From: an alpha proteobacterium HIMB114
GTDB taxonomy: Bacteria > Pseudomonadota > Alphaproteobacteria > Pelagibacterales > Pelagibacteraceae
NCBI GenBank assembly: GCA_000163555.2
Contig: ADAC02000001.1
Location: 248,001 to 312,000 of the forward strand
DNA length: 64,000 bases
Direction: 5' to 3'
The notes below the pieces were generated by a model, which was not told the DNA's origin, made no database searches, and saw nothing but the letters and a program-made list of their open reading frames with translations. How positions within the stretch are numbered: the stretch's first letter is position 1; every line of letters starts with the position of its first letter. This document shows positions 25,129-33,951 of the stretch, piece after piece. The position numbers and the translations under genes were made by a program.

Positions 25129-26169
25129 ATGAATAAAGTAGGCGAACACATCACATTAGATTTTCTTGGAGTATATGAAAATCACTCTGTAGAATTTTAC
25201 GAAAAAATTTTTAAAAAAATTGCCGAAGTTGCAAAAGTTGAAATAGTAAATATTTCCAAATATGTTTTTACTCCACAAGGTGTAACTTTACTGTGTTTGC
25301 TTAAAGAGAGTCATATGAGCTTTCATACTTTTCCCGAAAAAGGGATTGTGAGTTTTGATTTTTTTACATGTGGTGCTGTTAGTCCAAGTGTATCATTAGA
25401 GATTTTAAAAAAAGAATTACCTCATACATCAGTAATTAAAAAAGATTTCGAAAGAGATACCGTTCATCATTATAAAGATATTTATAGTTCTGAAGGTATT
25501 AAAAAGTTTTATATGGTTGAAGAAGTTATTAAAAACTTTAAATCTCAAGCTGGACAACATATCGAAATATTAAAGCTTAAAGAATTTGGTAATGCATTAT
25601 TTATAGATGGTGAAATTCAAGTAGCTGAGAAAGATGAAGAATTATACTCAAGTACATTTGTAAAATCAGGACTTGGGTTATCCTCGAAAAACTCAACCGC
25701 TGCAATTATAGGCGGAGGTGATGGAGGAGTCGCTAGAGAGTGTGTAAAAAATAATTTTGATTATATTGATTGGTTTGAATTGGATAAAGAAGTTGTAGAT
25801 GCATGCCAACAATATTTACCTGAGGTCTTTAAAAATATTCACAAAAGCAATAACGTAAATTGTATTTGGGGTGATGCTTTTAAAAATATAGTTTCTTGCG
25901 AAAATGAAAAATATGATCATTTGTTTATAGATTTAAACGATGACCAATTTTGTATTGATCTTGCAGCAAAAAACATAAATGACATTAAGAGAATTACAAA
26001 GAAAAATGGAGTTATTACTGCTCAAGTTGGATCAAAAGATAAAAAACCATCTCAAGTTAATAATTGGAAAGAAACTTTAGAAAGCGCATTTGGCAATTCA
26101 AAGATTTCAGAAATCTACATTCCAAGCTTTGATTGTAGTTGGAATTTTATAAGTTCAATTAATAAATAA
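25129..26169 (+). CDS. speDE: Fused S-adenosylmethionine decarboxylase and spermidine synthase
   Basis: A 346-residue two-domain protein. Residues 1-115 are a prokaryotic AdoMet decarboxylase. The self-cleavage site is Glu60-Ser61 in KESHMSFHTFPE, with His66 and Cys81 at the spacing seen in Thermotoga SpeD (Ser63, His68, Cys83). Residues 120-346 are an aminopropyltransferase with LFIDGEIQVAEKDEELY (157 onward) and the GGGDGG nucleotide loop (195-200). Cleavage at Ser61 would detach the first 60 residues and leave a pyruvoyl end on the rest. Such fusions are known in a few bacteria. The enzyme makes spermidine and releases methylthioadenosine, which the upstream mtn operon consumes. Confidence 0.93.
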   Translation: MNKVGEHITLDFLGVYENHSVEFYEKIFKKIAEVAKVEIVNISKYVFTPQGVTLLCLLKESHMSFHTFPEKGIVSFDFFTCGAVSPSVSLEILKKELPHTSVIKKDFERDTVHHYKDIYSSEGIKKFYMVEEVIKNFKSQAGQHIEILKLKEFGNALFIDGEIQVAEKDEELYSSTFVKSGLGLSSKNSTAAIIGGGDGGVARECVKNNFDYIDWFELDKEVVDACQQYLPEVFKNIHKSNNVNCIWGDAFKNIVSCENEKYDHLFIDLNDDQFCIDLAAKNINDIKRITKKNGVITAQVGSKDKKPSQVNNWKETLESAFGNSKISEIYIPSFDCSWNFISSINK

Positions 26170-26966
26170 TGAAATTTAATGCTGCTTGTTTGCAGCTGAC
26201 ATCTAATGATCAGCCAAAAGAAAATCTAGATCAAGTTATAAAACTATCTGATCAAGCTGTTAAAGATGGAGCTCAAATTATTTTAACTCCGGAAAATACT
26301 TTCCTACTCACTTTAGATGAAGGTGTTTTGAAGGAAAAATCTGAAGATTATGAAAAAGGATTTTGCATTAATGAAATCGTTAAATATGCAAAATCTAATT
26401 CAATTTGGTTTTTAATTGGTGGAACACCAGTAAAAGAAAATAATAATATTTTTAATAGATCAGTTTTAATTAGTCCAAAGGGAGAGATAGTTACAACATA
26501 TGATAAGATTCATATGTTTGATGTAAATTTACCAAATGGAGAAAGTTATGAAGAGTCTAAAAAATTTAAAGCTGGGGAAAGTTTATCAGTAACAAAATTA
26601 CCATGGGGAAATTTAGGCTTATCAATTTGTTATGATTTAAGATTTCCAAATCATTATAGGCAATTAATGAAAAAAGGTGCTGATTTTTTAGCGGTACCAT
26701 CAGCATTTACAAAAAACACTGGTGAAAGACATTGGCATATTCTTCTAAGATCTAGAGCTATAGAAAACTTTTGTTATGTTCTAGCCCCGGCTCAAACTGG
26801 AAAACATTTTAATAATCGAGAAACTTACGGACATTCAATGATTGTTTCACCTGATGGTGTTGTTTTATCTGAAAAAAAAGAAGACATTGGTTTGATAATT
26901 TCTGAGATAGATATTGAGAAAGTTAAAAAAATCAGGTCAGAGATTCCAAGTATAAGTTTTGATTAA
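26169..26966 (+). CDS. Carbon-nitrogen hydrolase, Nit1-like amidase
   Basis: A 265-residue nitrilase-superfamily protein with the Glu-Lys-Cys triad in TPENTFL, YDKIHMFDVNL and SICYDLRFPNHYR. The KIHMFDV and CYDLRFP wording matches the Nit1 branch, whose members hydrolyse deaminated glutathione; a related branch (Nit2) is omega-amidase. Omega-amidase would fit a methionine salvage context, since that pathway ends in transamination with glutamine. Its start overlaps the speDE stop by one base (TAATG). Confidence 0.9.
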   Translation: MKFNAACLQLTSNDQPKENLDQVIKLSDQAVKDGAQIILTPENTFLLTLDEGVLKEKSEDYEKGFCINEIVKYAKSNSIWFLIGGTPVKENNNIFNRSVLISPKGEIVTTYDKIHMFDVNLPNGESYEESKKFKAGESLSVTKLPWGNLGLSICYDLRFPNHYRQLMKKGADFLAVPSAFTKNTGERHWHILLRSRAIENFCYVLAPAQTGKHFNNRETYGHSMIVSPDGVVLSEKKEDIGLIISEIDIEKVKKIRSEIPSISFD

Positions 26967-27361
26967 TATTTATCGTAACTTTTAACTTCTGAGATATTTG
27001 ACCCAGATAATTGATTGATCTTATTTTTTATTTTAGCTCTGTTGTCATTTTCAATATAGACACTTCTTGCTAATTTAATAAATTTTTCTCCAAAATCTTT
27101 ATTTCTTTCACAGTCTCGCTTACCATCTTCGATGTCCCATAGTTTTGAATTTATAGCTTTTAAATCATTGTACAAAGATTTAATTTCATCAGTAATACTT
27201 ACATCATTTTTTAAAGTATTATTTAAACTCTCAAGTTCTTTGGTGACAATTTTTGTTTTTTCAGTGTCTTTTAGATTTTTTTGCTTAATTTCTAAAATAC
27301 TTATTTTATCTAATAGCTCACCTACTGATATTTCGGCAAAAATTTTATTAGCTGAATTCAT
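26963..27361 (-). CDS. DUF6165-family protein
   Basis: A 132-residue, highly charged helical protein beginning with IFAEISVGELLDKISILEIKQKNL, the typical start of the DUF6165 family. Members are often found among polysaccharide or glycosyltransferase genes, as here: it diverges from a GT9 gene by 27 bases. The protein has long predicted coiled stretches and an SKLWDIEDGKRDCER motif. Function unknown. Confidence 0.7.
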   Translation of the reverse strand: MNSANKIFAEISVGELLDKISILEIKQKNLKDTEKTKIVTKELESLNNTLKNDVSITDEIKSLYNDLKAINSKLWDIEDGKRDCERNKDFGEKFIKLARSVYIENDNRAKIKNKINQLSGSNISEVKSYDKY

Positions 27362-27388
27362 AACTAATTGATAATACTAAATCAGTCT

Positions 27389-28309
27389 ATGTCAAATATT
27401 CTAATTATTAAACATGGTTCTCTTGGTGATATAGTTCAGATATCGGGCGCCTTACAAGATATTCGAAATCAATTTAAAGATAGTACAATTTTTATATTAA
27501 CAACTTTTAAATTTAAAAATCTATTTGAAGAATGTCCATTCATTGATGAGGTAATAGTAGATAAAAGGTTACCAAGATGGAATTTTTTCTATTTATTAAA
27601 ATTAATAAAAAATATCAGAAGTTTTAATTTTGAGATTTGTTTTGACCTTCAGAATTCTTCAAGGACAAATTTTTATAGAAAAAATTTTAAAATTAAGAAT
27701 TGGTCTTCTTCACTTACAGTTTTACAAAAAGATGAAACAAAAAAACAATTTGATCAGGAGGGTGTTATAGAACGTTTTAAAGTTCAATTAGATAGATCTA
27801 ATATTAATGACACAAGTCATGTATTGAAACCTGATTTTTCATGGGCAATTGAAGAAAGTTTTCAAATCAAAGAGCAAAAATATATTTTTTTAGCACCTTT
27901 TAGTTCTCCAAAATTAAAACATAAAGTTTGGCCATACTTTAAAGAATTAATTGAGTTATTAAAAAATGAATTACCTCAATATGAATTAATAACAGCACCA
28001 GGGCCAAGTGAGATTGGTCAATGTAAAGATATAGGTCTTAAGATGATTTTAAATAATGATAAACCAACAAGCATTTGTCAACTTGCAAAAGTAATAAAGC
28101 AGTCATCTTTTGTTATAGCAAATGATACAGGACCAGCTCATATTGCTGCTCACTTAGGGTGCAAGGGTGTTGCATTGTTTGGTCATCATACTTCTGCAAA
28201 AAAAGTAAGTATTGAAACAGAAAAATTTAAAGTTATTGAATCTAACTCCCTTAGGGAAATTACTCCTCAACAGGTATTAAAGTTTGTGAAAGATAAAATT
28301 TTTACATAA
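27389..28309 (+). CDS. Glycosyltransferase family 9 (LPS heptosyltransferase-like)
   Basis: A 306-residue GT9 enzyme counted from the ATG at 27389; an upstream TTG at 27368 would add seven residues. The acceptor-side motif IIKHGSLGDIVQISGAL opens the protein. The donor-side motif FVIANDTGPAHIAAHLGCKGVALFG is complete, better conserved than in the GT9 protein at 10747. It probably adds a heptose or similar sugar to the lipopolysaccharide core at the inner membrane. Confidence 0.92.
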   Translation: MSNILIIKHGSLGDIVQISGALQDIRNQFKDSTIFILTTFKFKNLFEECPFIDEVIVDKRLPRWNFFYLLKLIKNIRSFNFEICFDLQNSSRTNFYRKNFKIKNWSSSLTVLQKDETKKQFDQEGVIERFKVQLDRSNINDTSHVLKPDFSWAIEESFQIKEQKYIFLAPFSSPKLKHKVWPYFKELIELLKNELPQYELITAPGPSEIGQCKDIGLKMILNNDKPTSICQLAKVIKQSSFVIANDTGPAHIAAHLGCKGVALFGHHTSAKKVSIETEKFKVIESNSLREITPQQVLKFVKDKIFT

Positions 28310-28529
28310 AAAAATATTTGTAAAAACCAATAATCGAAAAAGGAATTTGTAGGGCAAAATTTGTTAGCACCGCCTTATCCTTATGGATATACCCATGAAT
28401 AGTCCAAGCTACAATTCCGGGACCATGAAAAAAAATATTTAACGGATAAATATTTAAGTACATTAATAATATCCCAATGAAGACCAAGATGGTACCAAGC
28501 CACTTTAAATTATTTTTTACAAAGTTCAT
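28302..28529 (-). CDS. Small membrane protein of unknown function
   Basis: A 75-residue protein with two or three hydrophobic segments (GTILVFIGILLMYLNIY, FALQIPFSIIGFYKYFF) and a conserved-looking HGPGIVAWTIHGYIHKDK centre. I do not recognise a family with confidence. It overlaps the convergent GT9 gene by 8 bases and precedes nothing on its strand, so it is probably the last gene of the minus-strand unit with the GT4 enzyme and thioredoxin-like gene. Confidence 0.6.
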   Translation of the reverse strand: MNFVKNNLKWLGTILVFIGILLMYLNIYPLNIFFHGPGIVAWTIHGYIHKDKAVLTNFALQIPFSIIGFYKYFFM

Positions 28530-28533
28530 TAAG

Positions 28534-29628
28534 TTAAATTTGAATAAGATCTAAATATTTTTTAATTTGTTTATCCCAAAAGAATTCTTCAGAAAATTTT
28601 TTTGCTTTATCGCCCATGGATTCAAATTTATTATTTTCCATAATATTAATTAAACAATTATAAATTTCGTCATGCTTTTCTCCGTCACACAATAAACCAG
28701 TTTCATTATGCTTTATAATATCAGCCGCGCCACCCGCTTTTCCTCCAATAGAGGGAGTTCCATATTTAGCTGCTTCTAAGAAAGATATTCCAAAACCTTC
28801 AATTGATTTTCCTACCTGTATTGAGGGCATAATAAAAAAATCCGCTGTTTTAATTAATGAATTTTTTAACTCCAAAGACGCCTCACTTAAAAAAATAATA
28901 TTTTTATTTAAATTAAGATTTTCTACTTGTTTTTGTAGATTTTGTTTTTCTTCACCATCACCAATAATAATAAATCTAAAATTTTCATATCTTGCTTCAA
29001 AATTTTTTAAGGCAAGAAGTGTTTGCTCTAAACCTTTTCTTTTTTCTAATCTACAGACTGTAATAATTTTTGGATTTGCATTGTTATAAATTTCTAAGGC
29101 TGCACTCTCATCACAATCTTCATTAATATTATCAGTTCCGGGGTTGATTATTTTAATCTTTTCTTCCGGAATTCCTTTTTCGATAGCTAGGTTTTTAGTG
29201 AATTCAGAATTTGCAATTATATACTTAGTTTTAGATAATGAATTTTTCATTCTTATATTCAAAAAGGAGCCATTAGGGTGATTAATTTCTTTTCCGTGAA
29301 TTAAACAAATTGTTGGTATTGATTGGCAAATATTTTTAGATAGTTTTTCTATACTCTTCCAGTGATCTGATATTAATGCAGAGATATTTTTATTTTGGTT
29401 AAAATAATCTTGTATTTGATTTGCTTTTCTAAACTTTCTTATAAATTTGAAACCTTTAATTCTTTGAATTTCATATTTTTGATTTTTATCAAATTCATGT
29501 GCATTTTTTATATCTTCCGCAAAAACTTTCACTTTAGAATGTTTAGATAAATGCTTAGCAATATCTGACATTAAAATTTGCATTCCACCCATCTCAGGAA
29601 GAAAATTTCGAGTAGTAATTATTATCAC
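28534..29628 (-). CDS. Glycosyltransferase family 4
   Basis: About 364 residues from a GTG at 29628 placed 1 base after the preceding stop; an ATG at 29682 would give 382 residues but overlap the upstream gene by 53 bases. It has a GT4 layout: N-terminal VIIITTRNFLPEMGGMQILM (acceptor domain) and a C-terminal donor domain with VCRLEKRKGLEQTL and the EGFGISFLEAAKYGTPSIG motif with both Glu residues. It uses an activated sugar to build a surface glycan. It lies in a minus-strand pair with the thioredoxin-like gene. Confidence 0.88.
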   Translation of the reverse strand: MIIITTRNFLPEMGGMQILMSDIAKHLSKHSKVKVFAEDIKNAHEFDKNQKYEIQRIKGFKFIRKFRKANQIQDYFNQNKNISALISDHWKSIEKLSKNICQSIPTICLIHGKEINHPNGSFLNIRMKNSLSKTKYIIANSEFTKNLAIEKGIPEEKIKIINPGTDNINEDCDESAALEIYNNANPKIITVCRLEKRKGLEQTLLALKNFEARYENFRFIIIGDGEEKQNLQKQVENLNLNKNIIFLSEASLELKNSLIKTADFFIMPSIQVGKSIEGFGISFLEAAKYGTPSIGGKAGGAADIIKHNETGLLCDGEKHDEIYNCLINIMENNKFESMGDKAKKFSEEFFWDKQIKKYLDLIQI

Positions 29629-29629
29629 T

Positions 29630-30181
29630 TTATTTCCACTTAATATTACATCCCATACTTGGATATTGGTTTTTTGGACCACTTTTTGATTGTGAAATCT
29701 CTATCATGGCTTCCATCAATTCATTCTTACTTCCATCAACCGGAACTAAGTCTTTCATTTCCCTCAACCTACCACGATATTGGAGTTCATGATTGGAATT
29801 ATATCCAAAAAAATCAGGAGTACATACAGCTCCATATTTTTTTGCAATTTCTTGAGTTTCGTCAAATAAATAAGGGAAGCTAAAATAATTTTCTTGTGCA
29901 AATTTTTTCATATTATCAAAACTATCATCTGGATAATTAGCAGTATCATTTGACATAATTGCCACTGAGTTTACGTTATATTTTTTTAGACTTAAGGCAG
30001 TTGAACTGAGTTCTTTGATTATGGCCTTAACATACGGACAATGATTGCAAATGAACATAACGAGTGTTCCATTTTTTCCCTTAATATCTTTAAGTGTATA
30101 ATTTTTTTCATCTACAGACTTTAAATTAAAATCATAAATTTTTTCCCCAAAGCTACAAATAGGTGTTTTTTCAAGTGCCAT
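29630..30181 (-). CDS. Thioredoxin-like redoxin (AhpC/TSA-type)
   Basis: A 183-residue thioredoxin-fold protein. The active-site region reads FICNHCPYVKAIIKEL, a C-x2-C motif with sequence CNHC characteristic of a widespread 'thioredoxin family protein' group in marine bacteria. A MSNDTANYPDDSFDNM segment follows, and AVCTPDFFGYN carries the cis-Pro. No signal peptide is visible, so it is cytoplasmic. The substrate is unknown; thiol peroxidase or disulfide reductase activity is plausible. Confidence 0.85.
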   Translation of the reverse strand: MALEKTPICSFGEKIYDFNLKSVDEKNYTLKDIKGKNGTLVMFICNHCPYVKAIIKELSSTALSLKKYNVNSVAIMSNDTANYPDDSFDNMKKFAQENYFSFPYLFDETQEIAKKYGAVCTPDFFGYNSNHELQYRGRLREMKDLVPVDGSKNELMEAMIEISQSKSGPKNQYPSMGCNIKWK

Positions 30182-30211
30182 AGTAAATATTATTATATAT
30201 ATACCTTAATT

Positions 30212-30724
30212 ATGATTCATCAACTTGGAGATAAAATCGTAAAAAGAGATGGAAAGAACTGGATTGCAGATAGTGCTAAAGTTATAGGTAACATTCATTT
30301 AAAAAATGATTGCAGTATTTGGTTTGGAGCTGTTTTAAGAGGCGACATTGAAAAAATCACAATAGGTGATGGAACTAATGTTCAAGATAATAGCGTTGTA
30401 CACACTGATGATGGATGTGAATGTATAGTTGGCTCAGGTGTAACTGTTGGACATATGGTAATACTTCATGGATGCTCAATTAAAGATGATAGTTTAATTG
30501 GAATGGGAGCTACAATTTTAAATAACGCAAAAATTGGAAAAAATTGTATTATTGGTGCAAATTCACTAATTACAGAAAACAAAGAAATACCAGACAGATC
30601 TTTAGTTATGGGCTCTCCTGGTAAAATCATACGAGAAGTAACAGATCAAGAAATTGAAGCGATAAAAGAAAATGCAAGAAGATATTCTGCAAATTGGAAA
30701 AATTACGAAAAAGGTTTTAAATAA
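30212..30724 (+). CDS. Gamma-carbonic-anhydrase-like hexapeptide-repeat protein
   Basis: A 170-residue left-handed beta-helix protein of the YrdA/PaaY/CaiE group. It has the IWFGAVLRGDIEKITIGDGTNVQDNSVVH block and the metal histidines in VVHTDDG, VTVGHMVILHGC, with a C-terminal helix. Members bind zinc or iron as trimers; some hydrate CO2, many have unknown roles. It diverges from the redoxin gene by 30 bases. Confidence 0.92.
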   Translation: MIHQLGDKIVKRDGKNWIADSAKVIGNIHLKNDCSIWFGAVLRGDIEKITIGDGTNVQDNSVVHTDDGCECIVGSGVTVGHMVILHGCSIKDDSLIGMGATILNNAKIGKNCIIGANSLITENKEIPDRSLVMGSPGKIIREVTDQEIEAIKENARRYSANWKNYEKGFK

Positions 30725-30725
30725 A

Positions 30726-31343
30726 CTAAGGTGTTAGCCACTCAGTGTTAACTGAGCCATTATCTTCAATATTTATTTTTGCCCTACGGTGACCTTGAGA
30801 GGCAAGGTATAGCCATTCCATTTCTCTAATTTTACTTTCCACTACACAGAAGTTGTCATAACCTATTTCGGTATCTTCAATTTTTGGATTTTTACCTTCA
30901 AGTTCTTTTGGGTAACCGGGGTGAGGATTTTCAGAAACTGACCCTGGTGCATTTGTTGCGAGATAACATTTTCTACTGATTATCATTGTTTTTTTCCAAG
31001 CCTCATCAGTAATTTTATCTTTATAATGTATAGTAGCTTCTCCTTTTGCTCTTACCTGTATTTTTCTTTTTTTATTATAAAATAAAAAATAAATATTATT
31101 ATTTTTCTTTAAAGCTTCTATTTTAGATGATCTTAGGTCAGTATGAAATCTTAATACTCTTCTATCTTTGAAAGCTCCCCTTAAAACAACTATCCTTCCA
31201 TCTGATATTTGCCCTTTATTAACAATGACAACAGGTAACCTAAAATCCTCTGATCTATCGACTACACCCCTTGATAAGAGAGTCCAAATTTCATCAAAGA
31301 TTAAATCTTTATTGTTATAAAAATCTGGAACTTTCTCGTTCAC
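30726..31343 (-). CDS. Pyridoxamine-5'-phosphate-oxidase-like flavoprotein
   Basis: A 205-residue split-barrel FMN protein with RVLRFHTDLRSSKIEALKKN and VRAKGEATIHYKDKITDEAWKK, typical of the general-stress or PNPOx-like family, and a C-terminal EWLYLASQGHRRAKINI segment. It is shorter than, or different from, true PdxH at the substrate-binding C-terminus, so vitamin B6 oxidation is not assured. It is separated by 4 bases from the beta-hydroxyacid dehydrogenase gene upstream and likely shares its transcript. Confidence 0.82.
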   Translation of the reverse strand: MNEKVPDFYNNKDLIFDEIWTLLSRGVVDRSEDFRLPVVIVNKGQISDGRIVVLRGAFKDRRVLRFHTDLRSSKIEALKKNNNIYFLFYNKKRKIQVRAKGEATIHYKDKITDEAWKKTMIISRKCYLATNAPGSVSENPHPGYPKELEGKNPKIEDTEIGYDNFCVVESKIREMEWLYLASQGHRRAKINIEDNGSVNTEWLTP

Positions 31344-31347
31344 CTGA

Positions 31348-32220
31348 TTACTTTTTTGGAAGCAAGGTTATTAGACTAGAGGTATCAAACCTATTACCAC
31401 CATTTTTTTGAACTTCTGAATAGTACTGGTCTACAATTTCAGTTACAGGAAGTTTTGATCCATTTGTTTTTGCCTCTTCCATTGCAATTCCAAGATCTTT
31501 TCTCATCCAGTCAACTGCAAAACCATAATCAAATTTATCATCTAACATTGTTTTAAATCTGTTTTCCATTTGCCAAGATTGAGCAGCACCTTTAGAAATA
31601 ACTTCAACTACATCTTCAACATTTAAACCAGCATTTTGCCCAAACCTTAATCCCTCTGATAATCCTTGTACTAATCCAGCAATACAAATTTGGTTTACCA
31701 TCTTTGCGAGCTGTCCACTTCCTGCGCTACCTAAAAGTTTAATTTTTTTACTGTAGCAATCAATAATTGGTTCAGCTTTTTCAAAATCTGACTGCTGTCC
31801 GCCAACCATTACAGTTAGTGCACCATTCTCTGCTCCAGCTTGTCCACCAGAAACTGGGGCATCTAAAAAACCAAAACCTTTTTCAGTCGCTGTATTAAAT
31901 AATTCTCTTGCAACTTGAGCCGAAGCTGTTGTGTTATCAATAAATACAGCTCCCTTCTTAACATTTTGAAATGCACCATCTGAACCAGTTGTCACTTCTC
32001 TTAAGTCGTTGTCATTTCCAACGCATGTAAAAATAAAGTCAGCATCTTTTGCCGCTTCGGCAGGTGTTGCTGCTGTTTTTCCTTTGTAAGTACCAGTCCA
32101 TTTATCAGCTTTTGCTGAAGTTCTATTATAAACTGTTACATCGTGACCAGCTTTTGATATATATCCAGCCATTGGAAAACCCATGACACCTAAACCGATA
32201 AAAGCAACTTTGTGAGACAT
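31348..32220 (-). CDS. NAD(P)-dependent beta-hydroxyacid dehydrogenase (HIBADH/glyoxylate reductase family)
   Basis: A 290-residue enzyme with the N-terminal Rossmann motif FIGLGVMGFPMAGYISKAGH, the substrate motif DAPVSGGQAGAENGALTVMVGG (near residue 118) and the catalytic Lys in GQLAKMVNQICIAG. The family includes 3-hydroxyisobutyrate, tartronate-semialdehyde and succinate/glyoxylate semialdehyde reductases; the exact substrate cannot be fixed here. AAGGAG precedes its start. A link to glyoxylate handling (glcB, aminotransferase at 61275) is possible. Confidence 0.92.
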   Translation of the reverse strand: MSHKVAFIGLGVMGFPMAGYISKAGHDVTVYNRTSAKADKWTGTYKGKTAATPAEAAKDADFIFTCVGNDNDLREVTTGSDGAFQNVKKGAVFIDNTTASAQVARELFNTATEKGFGFLDAPVSGGQAGAENGALTVMVGGQQSDFEKAEPIIDCYSKKIKLLGSAGSGQLAKMVNQICIAGLVQGLSEGLRFGQNAGLNVEDVVEVISKGAAQSWQMENRFKTMLDDKFDYGFAVDWMRKDLGIAMEEAKTNGSKLPVTEIVDQYYSEVQKNGGNRFDTSSLITLLPKK

Positions 32221-32244
32221 TTAAATAACTCCTTATAATTACTA

Positions 32245-33462
32245 ATGTTTAATTTTCATTTTATAAAATCAAATTTTAAATACCTACTTTTTGGTTTCCT
32301 AATGACTTTCTGCTCAAGCTTTGGGCAAACTTTTTTCCTAGGTATTTTTAACCCGTTTATAAGACAAGATTTAAATTTAAGCCACTCTGAATTTGGTGGA
32401 ATTTATTCAATTGCAACACTTGTGAGTAGTTTAAGTATTATTTGGTTAGGTAAGAAGATAGATGATTTTAAACTTAGAAATTTTGCAATTTTTGTTTGTT
32501 TATCATTATTTTTTGCTTCTATTTTTATAAGTCAATTATCGAGTCTCTTACATCTTATTTTTGCATTATTTTTTTTAAGGTTATTTGGACAGGGTTTAAT
32601 GAGCCATACTTCTAGTACAGCTATGGCAAAATTTTTTAATAGAAATAGAGGAAAGGCTCTTGGTATTGCGTGGCTTGGTTTAACATTTGGTGAAGGTATT
32701 TTGCCAGGTCTAGTAATTTTACTTTTAAATTTTATGATATGGAAAAAAGTTTGGATCATTATTGCGACTTTTCTTTTTATTTTTGTAATGCCACTTATTT
32801 TATATCTTTTAAGAGACTTTAAAGATAATTCTGAAGAACCAGATCAATTAAAAGTAAATTTAAACATTAAAAACTGGACAAGGGGAGAGGTTTTAAAAGA
32901 TATAAAGTTTTATTTTTTACTACCAGCTGTTCTTTGTCCTCCATTTTTAATAACTGGTATTTTTATCAATCAGACTTTCCTATTTGAAAGTTCAGGGTGG
33001 GGCATTAGTTATATAGCGCCAAGTTTTACTGCTTATGCAATTTTTACATTAATTTCTCTGCAAGTTTCCGGGTATTTAATAGATAGATTTAGCGCAATTA
33101 AAGTATTGCCATTTTATCTCCTGCCTATGATAACAGGCTTTGTGATTTCTTATTTATTTCAATTTTCACTATCACCAGTTTTGTTTTTTATTTTTATTGC
33201 AATTACAAATGGTACAGCAAATGTGCTTATCACCTCTACATGGTCAGAAATGTACGGCACCAAACATCTTGGAGCAATTAGATCAGTTACAGTTGCACTT
33301 ATGGTTTTTTCAACCTCTTTATCTCCTATATTATTTGGATACTTAATTGATGATGGGTTAAATGCTCAAAATATATTTTTATTTATGGTTTTATATGCAA
33401 TATTTGCCAACCTTCTTTTTTGCCTCAAAATAAAGAGTTATAAGCCTGTTATTACCGCTTGA
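32245..33462 (+). CDS. Major facilitator superfamily transporter
   Basis: A 405-residue protein with about twelve hydrophobic segments. A conserved SHSEFGGIYSIATLVSSLSI region lies after the first helix and an RNRGKALGIAWLGLTFGEGI loop in the first half, similar to MFS carboxylate/oxalate-type (OFA-like) carriers. Substrate unknown. It diverges from the dehydrogenase gene by 24 bases, and rpoZ follows after 33 bases. Confidence 0.9.
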   Translation: MFNFHFIKSNFKYLLFGFLMTFCSSFGQTFFLGIFNPFIRQDLNLSHSEFGGIYSIATLVSSLSIIWLGKKIDDFKLRNFAIFVCLSLFFASIFISQLSSLLHLIFALFFLRLFGQGLMSHTSSTAMAKFFNRNRGKALGIAWLGLTFGEGILPGLVILLLNFMIWKKVWIIIATFLFIFVMPLILYLLRDFKDNSEEPDQLKVNLNIKNWTRGEVLKDIKFYFLLPAVLCPPFLITGIFINQTFLFESSGWGISYIAPSFTAYAIFTLISLQVSGYLIDRFSAIKVLPFYLLPMITGFVISYLFQFSLSPVLFFIFIAITNGTANVLITSTWSEMYGTKHLGAIRSVTVALMVFSTSLSPILFGYLIDDGLNAQNIFLFMVLYAIFANLLFCLKIKSYKPVITA

Positions 33463-33495
33463 AATTTCATGACAAAATCATTATAAGCCTCGCCA

Positions 33496-33951
33496 ATGGC
33501 AAGAGTCACAGTTGAAGATTGTTTAGAAGTTGTAGATAACCAATACGATCTAGTTATTTTAGCAAAAGAGAGAACTTTGCAAATAGGTGCAGGTGATAAA
33601 CCTATGGTCTCTGAAGATAATGATAAAAAAACAGTTTTATCTCTAAGAGAAATTGGAGACAAATTACTAGACCAAAAGACTTTAGAAACACAAACTGTAG
33701 ATAGAGCAAGAGAACATCCAGAAGATGCAATGGAACAAGAAGAGTATGATGCTCCAGAAGGAGATGCATTTGAAGAAATTTACAAAGGTGAAGTTTCTAA
33801 ATCTGGTCAAGCTATATTGCCTTCAAAAAGATCTAGAAAAGTTCCTACCCCAAGCATGAAAGCAAATGATGTTACAGATGATGATGATGACTTTTCAGAT
33901 GATAATGCAGATGAAGTAAGCGATACTCCTGCTGAAGAGCAAAACTCTTAA
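33496..33951 (+). CDS. rpoZ: RNA polymerase omega subunit with long acidic tail
   Basis: The first 65 residues are a standard omega subunit (MARVTVEDCLEVVDNQYDLV, DNDKKTVLSLREIG). The protein continues to 151 residues with an acidic, low-complexity tail (for example DDDDDFSDDNADEVSD). Omega binds the beta-prime subunit and helps assemble RNA polymerase, and is part of one ppGpp site. The tail is longer than in most bacteria and may be disordered. The end overlaps the convergent CoA-transferase gene by 4 bases. Confidence 0.95.
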   Translation: MARVTVEDCLEVVDNQYDLVILAKERTLQIGAGDKPMVSEDNDKKTVLSLREIGDKLLDQKTLETQTVDRAREHPEDAMEQEEYDAPEGDAFEEIYKGEVSKSGQAILPSKRSRKVPTPSMKANDVTDDDDDFSDDNADEVSDTPAEEQNS

